Shown in pieces: positions 35,461 to 47,792 of a stretch of 64,000 nucleotides of DNA (position 1 is its first letter; each line of letters starts with the position of its first letter). Source of the DNA: Lycium barbarum (lineage: Eukaryota > Streptophyta > Magnoliopsida > Solanales > Solanaceae); assembly GCF_019175385.1 (NCBI RefSeq), contig NC_083345.1, forward strand, positions 121,337,657-121,401,656. The letters run 5' to 3'. A program made the position numbers and the translations under genes. The notes beneath the pieces were generated by a model. That model searched no databases and had not been told where the DNA came from. It worked only from the letters and a program-made list of their open reading frames with translations.

Positions 35461-36039
35461 CTTATCTATGATTTATTTGGTAATTTTGTAGTCCAATTAT
35501 TTCTCTTGTTTTTCAAGGATTTATTTATTAGAAGCAGAAGTGAAGTTTCAGAAATGACATGCATATAGAAATCTTTTAACTGATCTCGGAAGTTAAAAAA
35601 AAAAAACTATCAAATGAGACACAATAAGAACCACCATTAATTTGATGATAGTAATATATATAATAGGAAGTAGGAACAGTCAAATACCAGTAATTGCCAA
35701 TTAGTATACATTGTTTTCCAAAAGAACCAAATGTGCCTATGACTTCAAGTATCTTCATTGAACAACAATATGTTACTGGAGGGAAAAATCATAGTACCTT
35801 CTAGTTAATCTATGTAAACTTCTATTTCTAGTACACACAATAAAATCATAAACAATCAACTGAAATTCAATCCACTTGTAATATCAAATCAGAATCTATA
35901 CACTTTTAGTCTGTATATGTTATTCGAACTCTCCAAAAATACGTCAGTATTCATATCGAATGCTCCAAAAATGCATTACTGTTGAAGGATTTAATGTGCA
36001 ACTGTTGATTATTTTAAAGAATTTTAGCAACATAGGTTT

Positions 36040-36435
36040 TCAACAATCTTGGGCATAGAAGTCATTGGTCTCTTTAAGATTGAGCTTGAACAAAGAAGAA
36101 CAATCATTTTGCATCAACCACAACATGTGCTCAAACAACATAACATCCACATCCACAAAAATCACTTTATTTTCCTTATTCTCATTCACTTCCCTTCTAT
36201 CTTCTTTCTTCGTTACCATTTCAATCAAAATCCTAAAAGGGCTTTCTTCCAACACAAATGCCTCCACCAAGAATTCCCTCTTCTCTTTCCCCACCACGAC
36301 CGTCACCTGATCAGTATCTGAATCTCCATAACCATTTTTCGAGAGTGGCTGGTAACCTAACTGGCCCGAGCAACGCCTTTTCAAGATTGATATAGGAAGA
36401 ATTATGCAATCCATTATACGGCGAAGAAGTTGCAA
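36040..36435 (-). CDS. SAUR-family auxin-responsive protein, 131 aa, single exon
   Basis: The frame runs from the ATG at 36435 to a stop at 36040-36042. SAUR proteins are small, short-lived proteins that promote cell expansion, largely by inhibiting PP2C.D phosphatases and so activating plasma-membrane proton pumps. The SAUR core spans about residues 44-131: VTVVVGKEKREFLVEAFVL, ESPFRILIEM, then VDVMLFEHMLWLMQND and LKETNDFYAQDC at the C-terminus. The N-terminus has a basic KRR cluster (19-21). A second Met at residue 8 could also serve as the start. The length and lack of introns fit the family. The ORFs on the opposite strand (36049-36321) are shadows. Confidence 0.92.
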   Translation of the reverse strand: MQLLRRIMDCIILPISILKRRCSGQLGYQPLSKNGYGDSDTDQVTVVVGKEKREFLVEAFVLEESPFRILIEMVTKKEDRREVNENKENKVIFVDVDVMLFEHMLWLMQNDCSSLFKLNLKETNDFYAQDC

Positions 36436-36603
36436 AAGGTTCTAGCTAGGAAGTTGTGTGTTTAGCTAACTACTTTGTATATGAGATATTCTTGAAGGTG
36501 TTGGATTTGGTTATAGTTGTTATTTGACTTGTAGTTTGATGATGAAAGAGTTATTAAATGAGGGTGTGCATTGAATTGGCCAGCCAATGGCTAATGAGAT
36601 GTG

Positions 36604-36624
36604 TATATATATATATATATATAT
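36604..36624. repeat. AT dinucleotide run, possible TATA region of the SAUR gene
   Basis: About ten AT units lie 170-190 bp upstream of the SAUR start codon. It is the only strong TATA-like sequence nearby, so it may serve as the core promoter. Confidence 0.5.
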
Positions 36625-36880
36625 GCAAATAAATTAAAGTAAAATACTATGGGTGTTAAGAACTAATTTTTGAATAACAATTGATGTAAATTAATTTCAA
36701 TGGTATATTTTGATGGAAATTGAACCGTTTGAGTGAAAAGATGGTAGGAATGTGGAAAGTGACAGACAATTTGACAAATGGTGAGGCCAATGGGGTAGGC
36801 AATTTGGGGCTCATAATGTCGCATCAATTATTTAATCAATTGTGTAACGATTCAGACGTGAGTCTTTTTTATGATTCAAG

Positions 36881-36886
36881 CACGTG
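36881..36886. promoter_or_regulatory. G-box CACGTG upstream of the SAUR gene
   Basis: A perfect palindromic G-box about 450 bp upstream of the start codon. bHLH (PIF/BEE-type) and bZIP factors bind this core, and several SAUR genes respond to light and brassinosteroid through such sites. Function here is inference. Confidence 0.4.
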
Positions 36887-37081
36887 TAAACACTATGACG
36901 GAGGATAGGGTAGAAGGGGATTAGTAGTACTTTCTCTTACTGGACCAGTATTATTTCTGTCAATTTCTAGTATTTTTATTTTAGCATTCGCATGCCTCTT
37001 ATTCTTAGTTTTCTATCGCTACTTGTTGTCCTTTCTGCTTTAGTTTTTTTTTGCTATTTTGATGTTGCTTCCGTGTCACTT

Positions 37082-37200
37082 GAGCCGAGGGTCTATCGGA
37101 AACAATCTCTGTACCTGTCAAGGTTGAGGTAAAGTCTGCGTACATTCTACCCTCTCCGATTCCACTTGTGGGACTACATTGGGTATGTTGTTGTTTTGTC
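37082..37200 (+). mobile_element. SINE (3' portion) ending in TTG repeats
   Basis: gagccgagggtctatcggaa, ggtaaagtctgcgtacattc and cccacttgtgggacta-type sequence, ending gggtatgttgttg, is the familiar 3' body of a nightshade tRNA-related SINE family. The tail is short. I did not find a clear TSD. Confidence 0.7.
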
Positions 37201-37339
37201 CAGATCTTGTGTATATATATATATTAAGAAATCTACTAAATATCCATAAATATTTGACCGTGGACTTATTAAACCGTTTTAGAAACTCATAAACTTCAAA
37301 TTTTGAATCCGCGTCTATATAAATTATTATCAATAATAA

Positions 37340-37450
37340 GTGACAATGAAATTTGAACAGAAGACAATGCCACGTTGAATTACGTGACCATCTTTATCTA
37401 AAAGTTTAAATTAACAGAGATAACATACGTTTACTTAATTATATTTTTGG
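37340..37450 (+). repeat. Diverged copy of the repeat that fills the AHL introns
   Basis: aatttgaacagaagacaatg, cgttgaattacgtgaccatc, taaaagtttaaatt and gtttacttaattatatt follow in the same order as in the intron-1 units. This shows that the unit is dispersed outside the gene. Confidence 0.6.
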
Positions 37451-37958
37451 CATTAATTTTTTACAAACCTGTTTTAAGTAATATAGTAGCCTCTCTCACT
37501 ATCCAATAATGTATCTTTTTCCATAAAATGGTGGAAAATGGGTTAAATTTGCTTAAAAGAAGTGGATATATACTTTGGACAGTAAAGTTTCATAAATTTT
37601 GTCATCAGTTTCTCTTTCTGATACTCCAACTAATTTTAGGCCAATTAGCAACTGCAAATAGTTGAGTTTCAACTAAATCAAACATTACCAAATAGGAACT
37701 AGCTAAAACATTACTTAGCCATCAAACACTAATGCTGGCAAGGTTGCAGTTTTCTACGACTAGTGAATACGGGTAAAATTCACAAATAATCACTTTTCAA
37801 TTTCGATAACTGAATAATAGTTTCTAGCATGGTGTTTCGAATTATACAGGCCACTATATGGAGTTTGAATTCTACATTAAAAATTGGGTGGAATAGTTAG
37901 TTATTGAAGCCTGAATCAATATTTAGCCACAGTTTTAAATATAACTGAAAATAGCCTC

Positions 37959-38552
37959 TGTTGGGCTAAAACGACTCACAGATACTCTTAACATGATGTG
38001 ATATTGTTCGCTTTGGACCAAGTCCGCACGGTTTCCCCAAAAAGTCTCACATCATTAAGAGTATCCAACACCTTATAAGTAGCTCCTTTTTCTATTCAAC
38101 TATCAATGTGGTACTTTGTTCGTACACCCAATAATCTCCCCTCGAACTAAGTTCCACATGACTCATCACGGGTCAGAGATTTAATGTGTCTTTGTACCAT
38201 CCACACCGTCAAAGTATTTACGGTCACCGAAACCCAAAGGCTGTGTATGTGTCTTCAAAGCTATGGGTAAATGTCGTAAACCAGCCCACAAATAAGCAAA
38301 GGCACTAAGCCGGGCCCCATGCCAGATTCAGCCATCTTCATACTCGTCTCGCCAAACCATTGGTTCTGATACCAGTTGTTGGGCTAAAACGGCCCACAGA
38401 TACTCTTAACATGATGTGATATTGTCCGCTTTGGGCCAAGCCTGCACGGCTTTCCCCAAAAGACCTCGCATCATTAAGAGTATCCAACACCTTATAAGTA
38501 GCTCCTTTTTCTTTTCGGCTATCAATGTGGTACTTTGTTCACACACCCAACA
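37959..38552 (-). mobile_element. TRIM (terminal-repeat retrotransposon in miniature)
   Basis: Two direct repeats of about 175 bp (37959-38133 and 38377-38552) start tgttgggctaaaacg and end near cacccaaca. On the - strand the 5' LTR (38377-38552) is followed by the PBS TGGTATCAGAACCA (38361-38374 on the + strand), complementary to initiator tRNA-Met. A purine stretch, cgaggggagattat (38131-38144), precedes the 3' LTR. The 243-bp interior encodes nothing. The left LTR end has mutated from CA to TA. A 5-bp TSD is not evident. Confidence 0.85.
38361..38374 (-). promoter_or_regulatory. Primer-binding site of the TRIM
   Basis: Reads TGGTATCAGAACCA on the - strand, two bases after the LTR end. Confidence 0.85.
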
Positions 38553-39059
38553 TTTAGTTTAAAAATTAAATTTGGACAAAAATATCCCTAGCTAAAACTC
38601 GGTACAGTTCCAATGCGCGGTATTGGAGTTAGAAGCTTTGGCAAGTGGAACTCCTAACATATTGTATTGGGGTCCGAAAATTTGCTAAGTTTCAAACTTC
38701 ACGAATGTTTCATGGAGTTCAAATCCTAGGAACGATTTATGGAGTTCAAACATATAAATGTTCAAACTACTATAAAAAATTTCTGAAGTTCTTCCATGTT
38801 TCAATTAGGGATACTTTTGTCACTGTGATATCTCAGCATTAAAAAGTAGCTAAAGCACTAAATAGATTTTAGAAGCTGGCTAAACCTTAATTAACTGTCC
38901 AGAAATGATTATTTTTTAATTTCTTCTAATTCCGCATGTCAAAATCTAAAACATTATCATAAAATTTCATTTCATCTTGACAATACTGCAACCAGAACAC
39001 TAATGCGGGTGTAGACAATAAAATTCGCGTTGAGAAAATAATAATCCAGATAGGAAATA
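38553..39059. other. Gene-free stretch
   Basis: Nothing recognisable. The ORF at 38645-38842 has no known similarity and an ordinary AT-rich composition. Confidence 0.5.
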
Positions 39060-39770
39060 TAGTAACAATCATAGTATTAATTTGATTTCAAATTTGAGTG
39101 TTACAATCTCTATGAATCCTCTGATTCTTCGTTTCGATAATAAATTCAAGGGCTTTTGAGCTTGATCTTGAACTTGATGGATTTGATCTTGACTTGTACT
39201 TGAATTCAAGGGCTTGAAACTTAATTTTGAATTTGGTGGTCTTAATCTTGAGAACTTGTAGAGAAATACTTGCTTGTTTGAAACTTGGAGCTTGTAAAGT
39301 AATCTGCAGCATTTGATCCACGAGCTCTTTCTGCTTGTTAGAATTTTCTGGTCTTTTTTCTGAATTATGAGGCCCCTATTTATAGTTGTAAGATGGAGGA
39401 ATTGTGATAAGGATGAACTCCTTTTGACCAATCAAATTGAAGTTGACATGGCGATAATTTAATTGATACGGACATGTCACTTGTACATGTGATGCATTTT
39501 CATTGCCTTGTGATTTGACTAGAAATGTTGTGTCATTTTGACATGTGGCATAATCCAATTGACTCCTTCGTTTGACATGGCATGTCACGCCATTTGACAT
39601 GTGACACAAAACTGAACCTCTAAGAAGATAACACATCTTGGGCTTAACAAAGTGGACTCATCATTTATAGCCCAATTAAATGAGCTAGCCCAATGTATTT
39701 GGACCGTTTTAATTAAATTCATATTTATTAGACTTAAATATTCAATTATATTAGCCCATAATTTTTTTTT
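39060..39770 (-). repeat. Probable LTR-derived segment with its own TATA box
   Basis: On the - strand, attgggctagctcatttaat, repeated catgtca motifs and ctataaatag (39376-39385 on the + strand as ctatttatag) lead into a ctcataattcag leader. This layout resembles LTRs known from nightshade genomes. I could not define the ends or a TSD. The ORF 39069-39431 (-) consists of repeated caagatcaagttc-like sequence and is not convincing as a gene. Confidence 0.4.
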
Positions 39771-39771
39771 T

Positions 39772-40603
39772 ATGGGAGATTGACCTATATATACATAATA
39801 AGAAAAGTATTTACGAAATATAACGAAGCTTTAGTTTACAAAATATAGCAATAGATTTCTTACAAAATGTATACGAAATTTTCGCTCCAGTTTTTTTTTT
39901 TAAATTTATTTATTTAAAAAAAACATTTTTTAAAAAAATAATTAATTTTTTTTCTGCTCAAGGTTTAAAGGTTTAAAAAATTGCTCAAAATTTTGTGTAT
40001 GAAAAATGTATGAAATGTGTATATCTCGCTCAAAGCTTAAAGTTCGCTCACAATTTTGTGTATGAAAAATGTATGAAATGTGTATATATGGTTCAAGGCT
40101 TAAAGCTTTCGCTCAATTTGTGTATAAAAATAGTATGAATTATGTATATCTCGCTCGAGGCTTAGAATATCACTCACATTTTTTGTATATAACGTTCATG
40201 TTAGGTATCTAGAAAATTAATGCAACTGCAACAACATTGTATACAACATTCATACAATATTTAAAGCTTAAAAAAAGCGCTCAAAATTTTATTTATGAAA
40301 AATGTATGAAATGTGTATATCTCACTCGAGGCTTAAAAAGTTCGCTCAAAATTTGTGTATGAAAACCATATTAAAAAATTTCGCACACATATACACATTT
40401 CATACAATTTTTATACACAGAAAATTAACTGAATTTTTTAAGCATTGAGCTAAATTTTTTTAAATATATATTTTTTAAAATAAAATTTAGTTTTTAATTT
40501 TTTTTTAAAGTATGAAAAATGAAGATCCGTTATATTTTGTAAATAAGAAAAAGTATCGTTATGTTTTGTAATAAAAAGTCTTAAGTAGGTAGCCTATGTC
40601 ATT
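39772..40603. mobile_element. TIR element with internal about 60-bp tandem repeats
   Basis: Left gggagattgacctatatata and right (reverse complement) aaaatgacataggctaccta are similar ends. They are followed inward by ttacgaaatataacgaag and ttacaaaacataacgata. The interior holds four to five diverged units with gtatgaaaaatgtatgaaat then gtgtatatctcgctc and ggcttaaag. No ORF. Confidence 0.6.
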
Positions 40604-41025
40604 TTTCCTTTTTTTATTTAAACTAATATATTTGAATATAATCCAAATTTTCTGTAAATTTAAATTTAATAAAATTTCGTTATTCACAGCTGGCATTGCA
40701 CTTTTGGCCAACTGGTTAATGCTGCCTATTGTGCGTATCTAATTAACTAGGACCTCTTCTTTGTCATAGTCAACCTTAATCACCATTTGTGTTTGTTGCT
40801 GTATTCCAGCAAATTTTGACTGTCAGATAATCAATTTCCAACCAACTTGACTAGTGACTTATGGGAAGTTTCTTTTCGACGTCAAGCTCTAACTCTATCC
40901 TAAAATTAGGAGTGTTCATGATTAGGTAAAAGTCAGAGTTTTCGAATTGAAATTGAACAAATCGAGATCGAATTAAATAGAAAACAAAAGGAGGTTAACA
41001 TAATCGCCATCAGTGATAATAGCAT

Positions 41026-41386
41026 GTTTGGCCAAGTTTTTAAAATTTGCTTATTTTAAAAAGTACTTTTCAAAAAAGCACTTTAGCGAAAAACAGTTTG
41101 TGTTTGGTCAATTAATTAAAAAAGTACTTTTGAGCATTCATTAGTGTTTGGCCAAACTTTTAAAAAGTGCTTCTATTTGTATTTTTTCTCAAAAGTACTT
41201 TTCAAAAAAGTGCTTTCGGGCAAAAACTATTTTTTTTAAGCTTCTGAAAAACTGTTTCTGCTACTCCCCCAAAACACTTATTTTCTCCCAAAAGCTTGGC
41301 CAAACACTTCACTTTTTTTCAAATAAGCACTTATTGAAAAAATAAATACTTTTGGGGGAAAATAAGCTTGGCCAAACAGGCTATAA
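41026..41386. mobile_element. hAT-type MITE (GTTTGGCCAAG ends)
   Basis: Left catgtttggccaagttttta and right aataagcttggccaaacagg are inverted repeats. The interior has repeated agtacttttcaaaaaagc and further copies of tttggccaaact. No transposase. The TSD is unclear. Confidence 0.7.
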
Positions 41387-41389
41387 ATC

Positions 41390-42358
41390 TACCTCATATA
41401 TGTGATTTTTTTTTCTTCTTCTAAACATTAAGGGACGGATGGAAAAATTATCGTATATTTGTAAAACCTCGACATTTCCGTGTATTAGGTGCCCATCATT
41501 TTATTTATGTCCACTTAGCACACTACTCGTATAATGTTCTTTCCACGTGGGTTTTTCGAAAGGATAAATGCACAAAATTCTACTCTAGTCTGATGACGAC
41601 GTTTATCTAGGAGAAATGGTTTTGTAAGTTGTAACCCTTTATAAACTTCTTTTTAGTTTTATAACGTTTTTATAATAGACCTTTATATTTTAAGCATAAG
41701 AGATCGAAAAAAATAATACATAAGAGGTATGAAAAAATAATTTTCTTCTATTCGAATGGTAAGAGGGCAAAAGATCTTATTTTCTCGTTTATCCGCCATG
41801 TTTATTATTGACTTACACGTGATGATATTCAACTTAATATGACACTTGTGTTCACGATGGGTTTTAAGTGATAATATGACATTCATTTGGTCGTCTATGA
41901 CCCTTTTATTGCGGTGTAAATTCATACCAAACGCAACTCAAACTATACAAATTGAAAAGAGTAAAACATAATCGTACTTAATTTAATTAAATTTGACTTG
42001 GATTTAGTAATTTAAGAAATTGAATATCAAAAATATCAAACCAAATTTTTTCAAAAATGTACTGAACCAGCTGCCGAACACCCCTAACTAAAATTACCTA
42101 AGTTTATCCTCACTTAATAGCTCAGGGTTGGAAAAGAGTCTAGTCTAGAGAGATAGAGAGAGAAGAGATTGTATGTATGTTTGTTTCTTATTTTCCTTTT
42201 TGTTTTTCAATTTTTATTTTTATTTTTTATTTTCACACTTATGCTCTTAAATTACGTGTATTATCGACACGTCAACTCATATGGATGAAGGTTAATGCCA
42301 ACTAAATTTCATTTTCTGAATTAGAAAATAAGGCAAATATGAGAGGACAAGGTATATC
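41390..42358. other. Gene-free stretch
   Basis: No gene or defined element is recognised. The ORF at 41683-41925 (-) has no known domain. Confidence 0.5.
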
Positions 42359-42694
42359 CACTACAAGAAAGAAGACATTTGCCAATAAAACTTTTTGTTG
42401 TAAAAAGTATTTTTGGCAACAAACATTTTTTGTTGTTGCATAAACCTTTCCCATAGGCTGTTATTGCAAAGGTGTGCAACAATAACTTTTTTGTTATTTC
42501 CAAAAATACTTTTTGCAATAAGAATCAATATATGACAACAAAATTAAATTGTTTGGCAACTAAAAATGTTCATTTTTAAAAGTTTCATCATATATGCCAA
42601 TAGTAAAACTAAGTTGTTGCCAAATATTAAAATTTTGCCAACATTGTTTTTTTGTTGCCAACAAGTTGTTGCTATTCTGTATTTTCTTGTAGTG
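42359..42694. mobile_element. CACTA-type MITE, 336 bp
   Basis: The ends CACTACAAGAAA (42359-42370) and TTTCTTGTAGTG (42683-42694) are perfect 12-bp inverted repeats of the CACTA (CMC/En-Spm) type. The interior has alternating ttgccaa and ttggcaa motifs and no transposase. I found no clean 3-bp TSD. Confidence 0.88.
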
Positions 42695-43439
42695 GTAAAC
42701 GGCTGGAGTAGTTTTGTTGCTAACCTCCAAACAAAATCGACTTTTTTTTTTCCAAAATAAAAAGTGTTTGTTCTAAACATACCAATTAAAACATCAAATT
42801 TTCTCATGCATCTGTCACGACCCAACCGGAGGGCCATGACAGGTACCCGGAGCTAACCTACCGAGCACCACCTAACATGCTTCTTATAATCATATCTCAG
42901 TGGACCACATGGCTAACTCACAGTTGTCATAATCTGTACGGGCATGAATTCTCAAATAATAGCTCATCCATATGATCACCATCAACTATGCCCATATATA
43001 TGTATATATACACACAAGCCGACAAGGCTACAAAAATGATATTCAAACTATGAACCGGTAAGGTTGTAGGACGTCTAACTATACACATATGTCTACGAGT
43101 CTTTATATAGAGCACAAGAAATCATAAGGACAGGACAGGACCCGCCATGCCCAAATATGTTCACAAAAGAGTAATACCACGAGACTGGAGCTCCGAAGTA
43201 AGTGGAGCGCTCCTGAGACTCCGCTGATGATGCATCTAAGGATCTGGTCCGTCTTCCGGCCTACCTGCAGGCATGAACGCAGCGTCCACAAGCAAAAGGA
43301 CGTCAGTACGAATAATGTACTGAGTAGTAAGGCATGAATTGCAACATAATAGCAGATATGGAAAGTAGCATGATATAAGAAAAATAACCTGTACATCTGA
43401 ATGCCTCTTAAGGCGAATGTCATGCATGCTCAGCTTTAG

Positions 43440-43740
43440 AAAAATAAATCATCTCATACATACATACATATATAGTATACTGCCCGACCATATAGGCGCG
43501 GTGTTATCATCATGTATATATATTGCTGCGGAGCGTGCAACCCGATCCATATATTATATCATCATTATATAAATGCTGCGGAACATGCAGCCCAATCCAT
43601 ATATAGATATTGCTGTGGAACGTGCAGCCCGATCCATATATCCCGCGTCCGGGATGATATCATAAGCTGCCCACTGCAGTGATGTGTACATCTATGTGTC
43701 TGCCCGACCCCCTATAGCGCGGCGCGGTGTGAGAAAATAC
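43440..43740. repeat. Degenerate tandem motifs in the outer LTR
   Basis: Repeats of ctgcggaacatgcagcccga with atccatatat spacers, framed by gcccgacc...gcgcggtg motifs. Similar gcccgacc and cggtgt motifs recur at 48450-48620 and 52650-52840 in other LTRs. Confidence 0.65.
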
Positions 43741-43966
43741 ATACATATATATAAAGCATGCATGAGAGCCCAAAGGAAGCATTACTGTTCTATCGGAGTG
43801 ACGTAAGGTCGATAAACCTCCGATTATCATTATGGAACTATCATCATGAACATATCTCACCTCGAAAGAAAAGAATCATAAGATGAGATCAACATCAATA
43901 ATATAATCAATCATACAGCAAACTCAATAATATCATGAGAACATTAAGAACTATAAGCTTTGTTAT

Positions 43967-46381
43967 TGTCACGACCCAAACCGGAGGGCCGCGACTGACA
44001 CCCAAGACCCTACTCGGCTGAGTGCCATACTACCATTCTATTCATAAGTCACAACTTTTGTGAACTCTTAAATTATGAAATGACGCTTCCGTCAAGTAAA
44101 ACATGAAAACTCTTTAATAAAACTCTTTCATCATGTTAGGGACTTCTCCCTTATCGTTAAGTAAAAAAAAAAAAACCTTTAGTCACAATAAAATCTTTAA
44201 ATCAATGCATATGAACACATCGACCTACATGGCCGCTTTACACAACTGTCGACATCTCGACGCACTATCCACAGGACACTGTCTGCAAAGTCTCTAATAT
44301 GTAACAAGATACCGCAACATAAGTTAGGACAGAGCCCCAACATACTCATAATACATCTGACTCATGGACATACATAAGTACTCTGACTCGGCAACACTCC
44401 AAACAGAAATGGAGCTCACCAATCCAGCTGATATCCTGGGAATATCCTATAGCAAGTGTCCTCTACTCATCTGTATGCACCTGTGTGGCATGAAACACAG
44501 CGCCCCCATGCAAAGGGATGTCAGTACGAATAATGCATCGAGTATGTAAGACAGAATTGAAACAATATATCTCCACTCGAATGATAAAAGAGTAATAGAC
44601 TCAATCTGTACCTGTAACCCATATTGATAATCATGTATGTGCATATGAACTTTTAATACATCATGAGTGTATGTGTATGTGTGTATATATATATATAATG
44701 CATACCTTCGCCCTGCTCGCAGCCCCTTCGGGCATAATAGCATAATGGCCCTATAGGGCAGCCCCTTCTGGCATCATAATCATCATATACCAGCTGATCA
44801 GGTGGTTTGCGTATATAACGCCATAGCCCTTCCCCTTCCTCTTAAAATCACGTCGTACATATATATGAGTGTGCAAATGCATAATAATCTTTGTAAAACA
44901 TCAAAAGACTCCCTTCGGAGCAACTTTTAGTTCAAAATGGGAACTTCTTCCCCTTTTCATTTGTCTCCTTCGAGACTTAAAAATCAAATATGAAATACAT
45001 ATGAATAAAGGAACCTTGTGAATGCCCCCTTCGGGATTTAGACACCATTATGGAAACATACAACTTATGGATGCCCCTTCTGGACAAGAACAACACCAAT
45101 ACCATCATAAGAATGTGAACTCCTACATCTAGGAGTGGATTCATTATGAATATCGTTACGTTTCGCACTTGTCATAGATCATGCCAAAATGATATAAGGA
45201 ATAGCCTCAACATACCTTTTTGGTCTTCTACTACTTAACGCTTATCCTTCCAAGCTCGTAATCTACATTCAAGAGAATCCATACTACTGTTAGGCTTATC
45301 GTCATATGCTTATCTTAAGTCTTCAAATTAAACCCCTTTAGAATCTACCAAAATTCGGGCAGCATCTCCCTTGTTTATATCCGTAGCCCGAAATCACAAT
45401 ACCAACAATCAACACAACAATAACAACAACACTAACACCAACAACATCATCAACAATACCAAATATTCCATAAAATATCCCACATGATGTTTATCAACAT
45501 ACAATAACAATATACACTTCCTTTCTTCCCAATCAAGGAGCATAATCTCATCAACACACCAAAAACATTAGATACCATCCATGTACATGGAAATTATCCC
45601 AACTACACGGCTACAACATGCTCAAAACAGTCTATAAACTCAACAACTATAACACAACACTTTATGACCTTTCCTCCATAACTATTTTCACTTTTGAAAC
45701 TTGCTAAACCTTCAAATCAACTCAACATAAGAGATAGGATGAAGAACATACCTTATACTTGAAGAAATTTAGCCACACCAACTTTCTTCAAGACCAAACT
45801 CACCACAACCTTAAGTAGAAACAAGAACAATCACTTTTCATGAACTAGTTTGGTGTAATCTTGTTGAATTCTTGATTTATGGGGTTGTAAGTGTTTAAGA
45901 GAAGTGTATGGATGTGTCTAGAACTCCCAAGAAGTGTAAATGATGAAAAAAAGGGAATAATAGGGTATTTATACCCTTTGAACCAAGTGGGGCCCGCGGG
46001 GAAGTCATTTGGCAGCTTAGAGGCTTATCTTGAAATGCCCATAACTCCCTACTCCGATGTCGTTTTGACGAACGGTTTGTTGTGTTGGAAACTAGACTTT
46101 TTGAACTTCAATTTAGGATTTTGTGTCACTTTAAAACTCATGATATACCAGGAGATATACCCCTCTAAAGTTGACCCAAAATTTCTGTCCAAAATTCTGC
46201 CAATTTTTTCCAAATTTTTGACAAACTTATTTTCTTCGATTTGCTTGATCCCAGAACCTCTAGACACTTGCTTAACATTTGTTAAGAGTATTACTTAACC
46301 TTATAAGGGTTCCATGACCACTTCGAGCTTACGTTAGTTTACTTACAACGCAAACGACGCGAAATTTTTTGAGTTGTAACA
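43967..46381 (-). mobile_element. Nested solo LTR, 2.4 kb
   Basis: TGTCACGACCC to GTAACA on the + strand. The flanks gttat (43962-43966) and ggtat (46382-46386) are a TSD with one change. The outer LTR resumes directly after it. The centre carries a series of short hairpins around CCTTCGGG (44720-45080). No internal retroviral sequence. Confidence 0.85.
44720..45082. repeat. Series of mini-hairpins around CCCCTTCGGG
   Basis: gccccttcgggcat, ggccctatagggca, gccccttctggcat, ctcccttcggagc, tctccttcgagac, gcccccttcgggat and gccccttctggac occur within about 360 bp. The flanking bases vary together so that pairing is kept. Confidence 0.7.
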
Positions 46382-47792
46382 GGTATCTTTAGAAATGGGA
46401 TCATCATCATCGTGGAGAACATTTATCATTAATATCATAAGAACCTTGAGAATCATGAGCTTCTAGAATTTCTAGGAATGTGGATATTAAGGGTATCATG
46501 TATAGGTCCACAACAAAGGAATCATGCCTTAAGAAAGAAAGGGTTAACCTTACATACCTTTATGCCTTCTTAACTGCTTAACGTTCTCCTCCCAAGTCCG
46601 GAAAATCTACATTCAACAGGATTCACACTAAGGTTAAGTCTTGAAAACATTCTTAAGTTCAAACTAGTACAATTAACGAACTAACGAAATTTGGGCAGCA
46701 TTTCCCCAATATCTTCTACTTCCTCCAATCTTCAAAACAACTCCCAAACCACAATAAAACATACAATTCCATAATCAAAAGATTACATTCAAATTATACT
46801 CAATTCAATCCCAAAACTTCTTTTCATAATCAATCCATAACAACAACTTCATATAACCCCTTATACACTTGTATACAACAATCCCTGAACATCATTATTA
46901 TCCCTCATAACAAGATTATGCTCAAAACATGCTAATAATTATAAATCAAGTTAATTCACAACTCAAAATATCCTCAAATGCATATTTGAACTTTTCCTCC
47001 AATTTTCTTCTCCTCAAATCCTTACATAATTACCAAACAAACTCATAAACATGAAACTAAGATGAAATCTTACCTCAAAATTAAAAAACACTTCAATTCC
47101 ATGGTTACTCCACCTTAAAAATACTTACCCAAACATCTTCAAAAAGAGGAGACAAGGGTATACCTTACTTGGAAACCCTAACTACTTTAATCTTTGATTT
47201 AGGCTTGGAAATATGTTTGAATATGTTTTGGAGAGGTTTCTAGAGCTCTCTAGGACTTGGGAGTGTGTTTAAAATGAAAAGGGATCATCATACTTAAATT
47301 CTGGAAATTTCCACCGACATTGACTTATATGGTTCGTATAAGTTGGTCGTATAAAAATACGGTTCGTATAACTCGGTCGTATAATATTATTCGGGCCGTA
47401 TCTTTGGCCTTGTATCTCAGATTTGCAATCTGTCAGCTGCATTGGAAAGGAGACTTTCTGAACTTCAATTTACATAGGTTATAGATTCCATAACTCCTCC
47501 TATTATAGAGATATGCCTCTCTCAAGTTGGACCAAAATTTCTATCCAAAATCCTACCAAGTTTTTCCAAAATTTCGACAAACTTAATTTGTTCGATTCGC
47601 TTGAACTCAAAACCTTTAGATACTTGCTTAACACTTGTTAAAGGTATTCCTTACCCTTATAAGGGTTCCATGGCCTCTCCGTCTTACGCTAGTTTACCTT
47701 TGACACAACCGACGAGAGAATTTTCGAGATGAAACATTGTAAATATATATGCGGTCCATATCCTTGGTTGTATAACATTATACGACCAACAT

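Larger units (their letters stand above)
42813..47736 (-). mobile_element. Outer LTR of the gypsy-type family, interrupted by a nested LTR
   Basis: Starts TGTCACGACCCAACCGGAGG and ends GAAACA on the + strand, so the sense LTR is on the - strand. Without the nested copy (43967-46381) it is about 2.5 kb. Its left part matches the inverted right end of 60579-62949. A matching TSD was not found (left flank gcatc, right flank ttgta), so one end may have been lost. Short ORFs inside have no product. Confidence 0.82.

Noticed and set aside
36049..36321. + strand ORFs of 81 and 90 codons
   Set aside because: They are antisense shadows of the SAUR gene.
39069..39431. 120-codon - strand ORF rich in Ser, Gln and Lys
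   Set aside because: It is made of short repeated caagatcaag-type sequence just downstream of an LTR-like TATA box. I see no domain.
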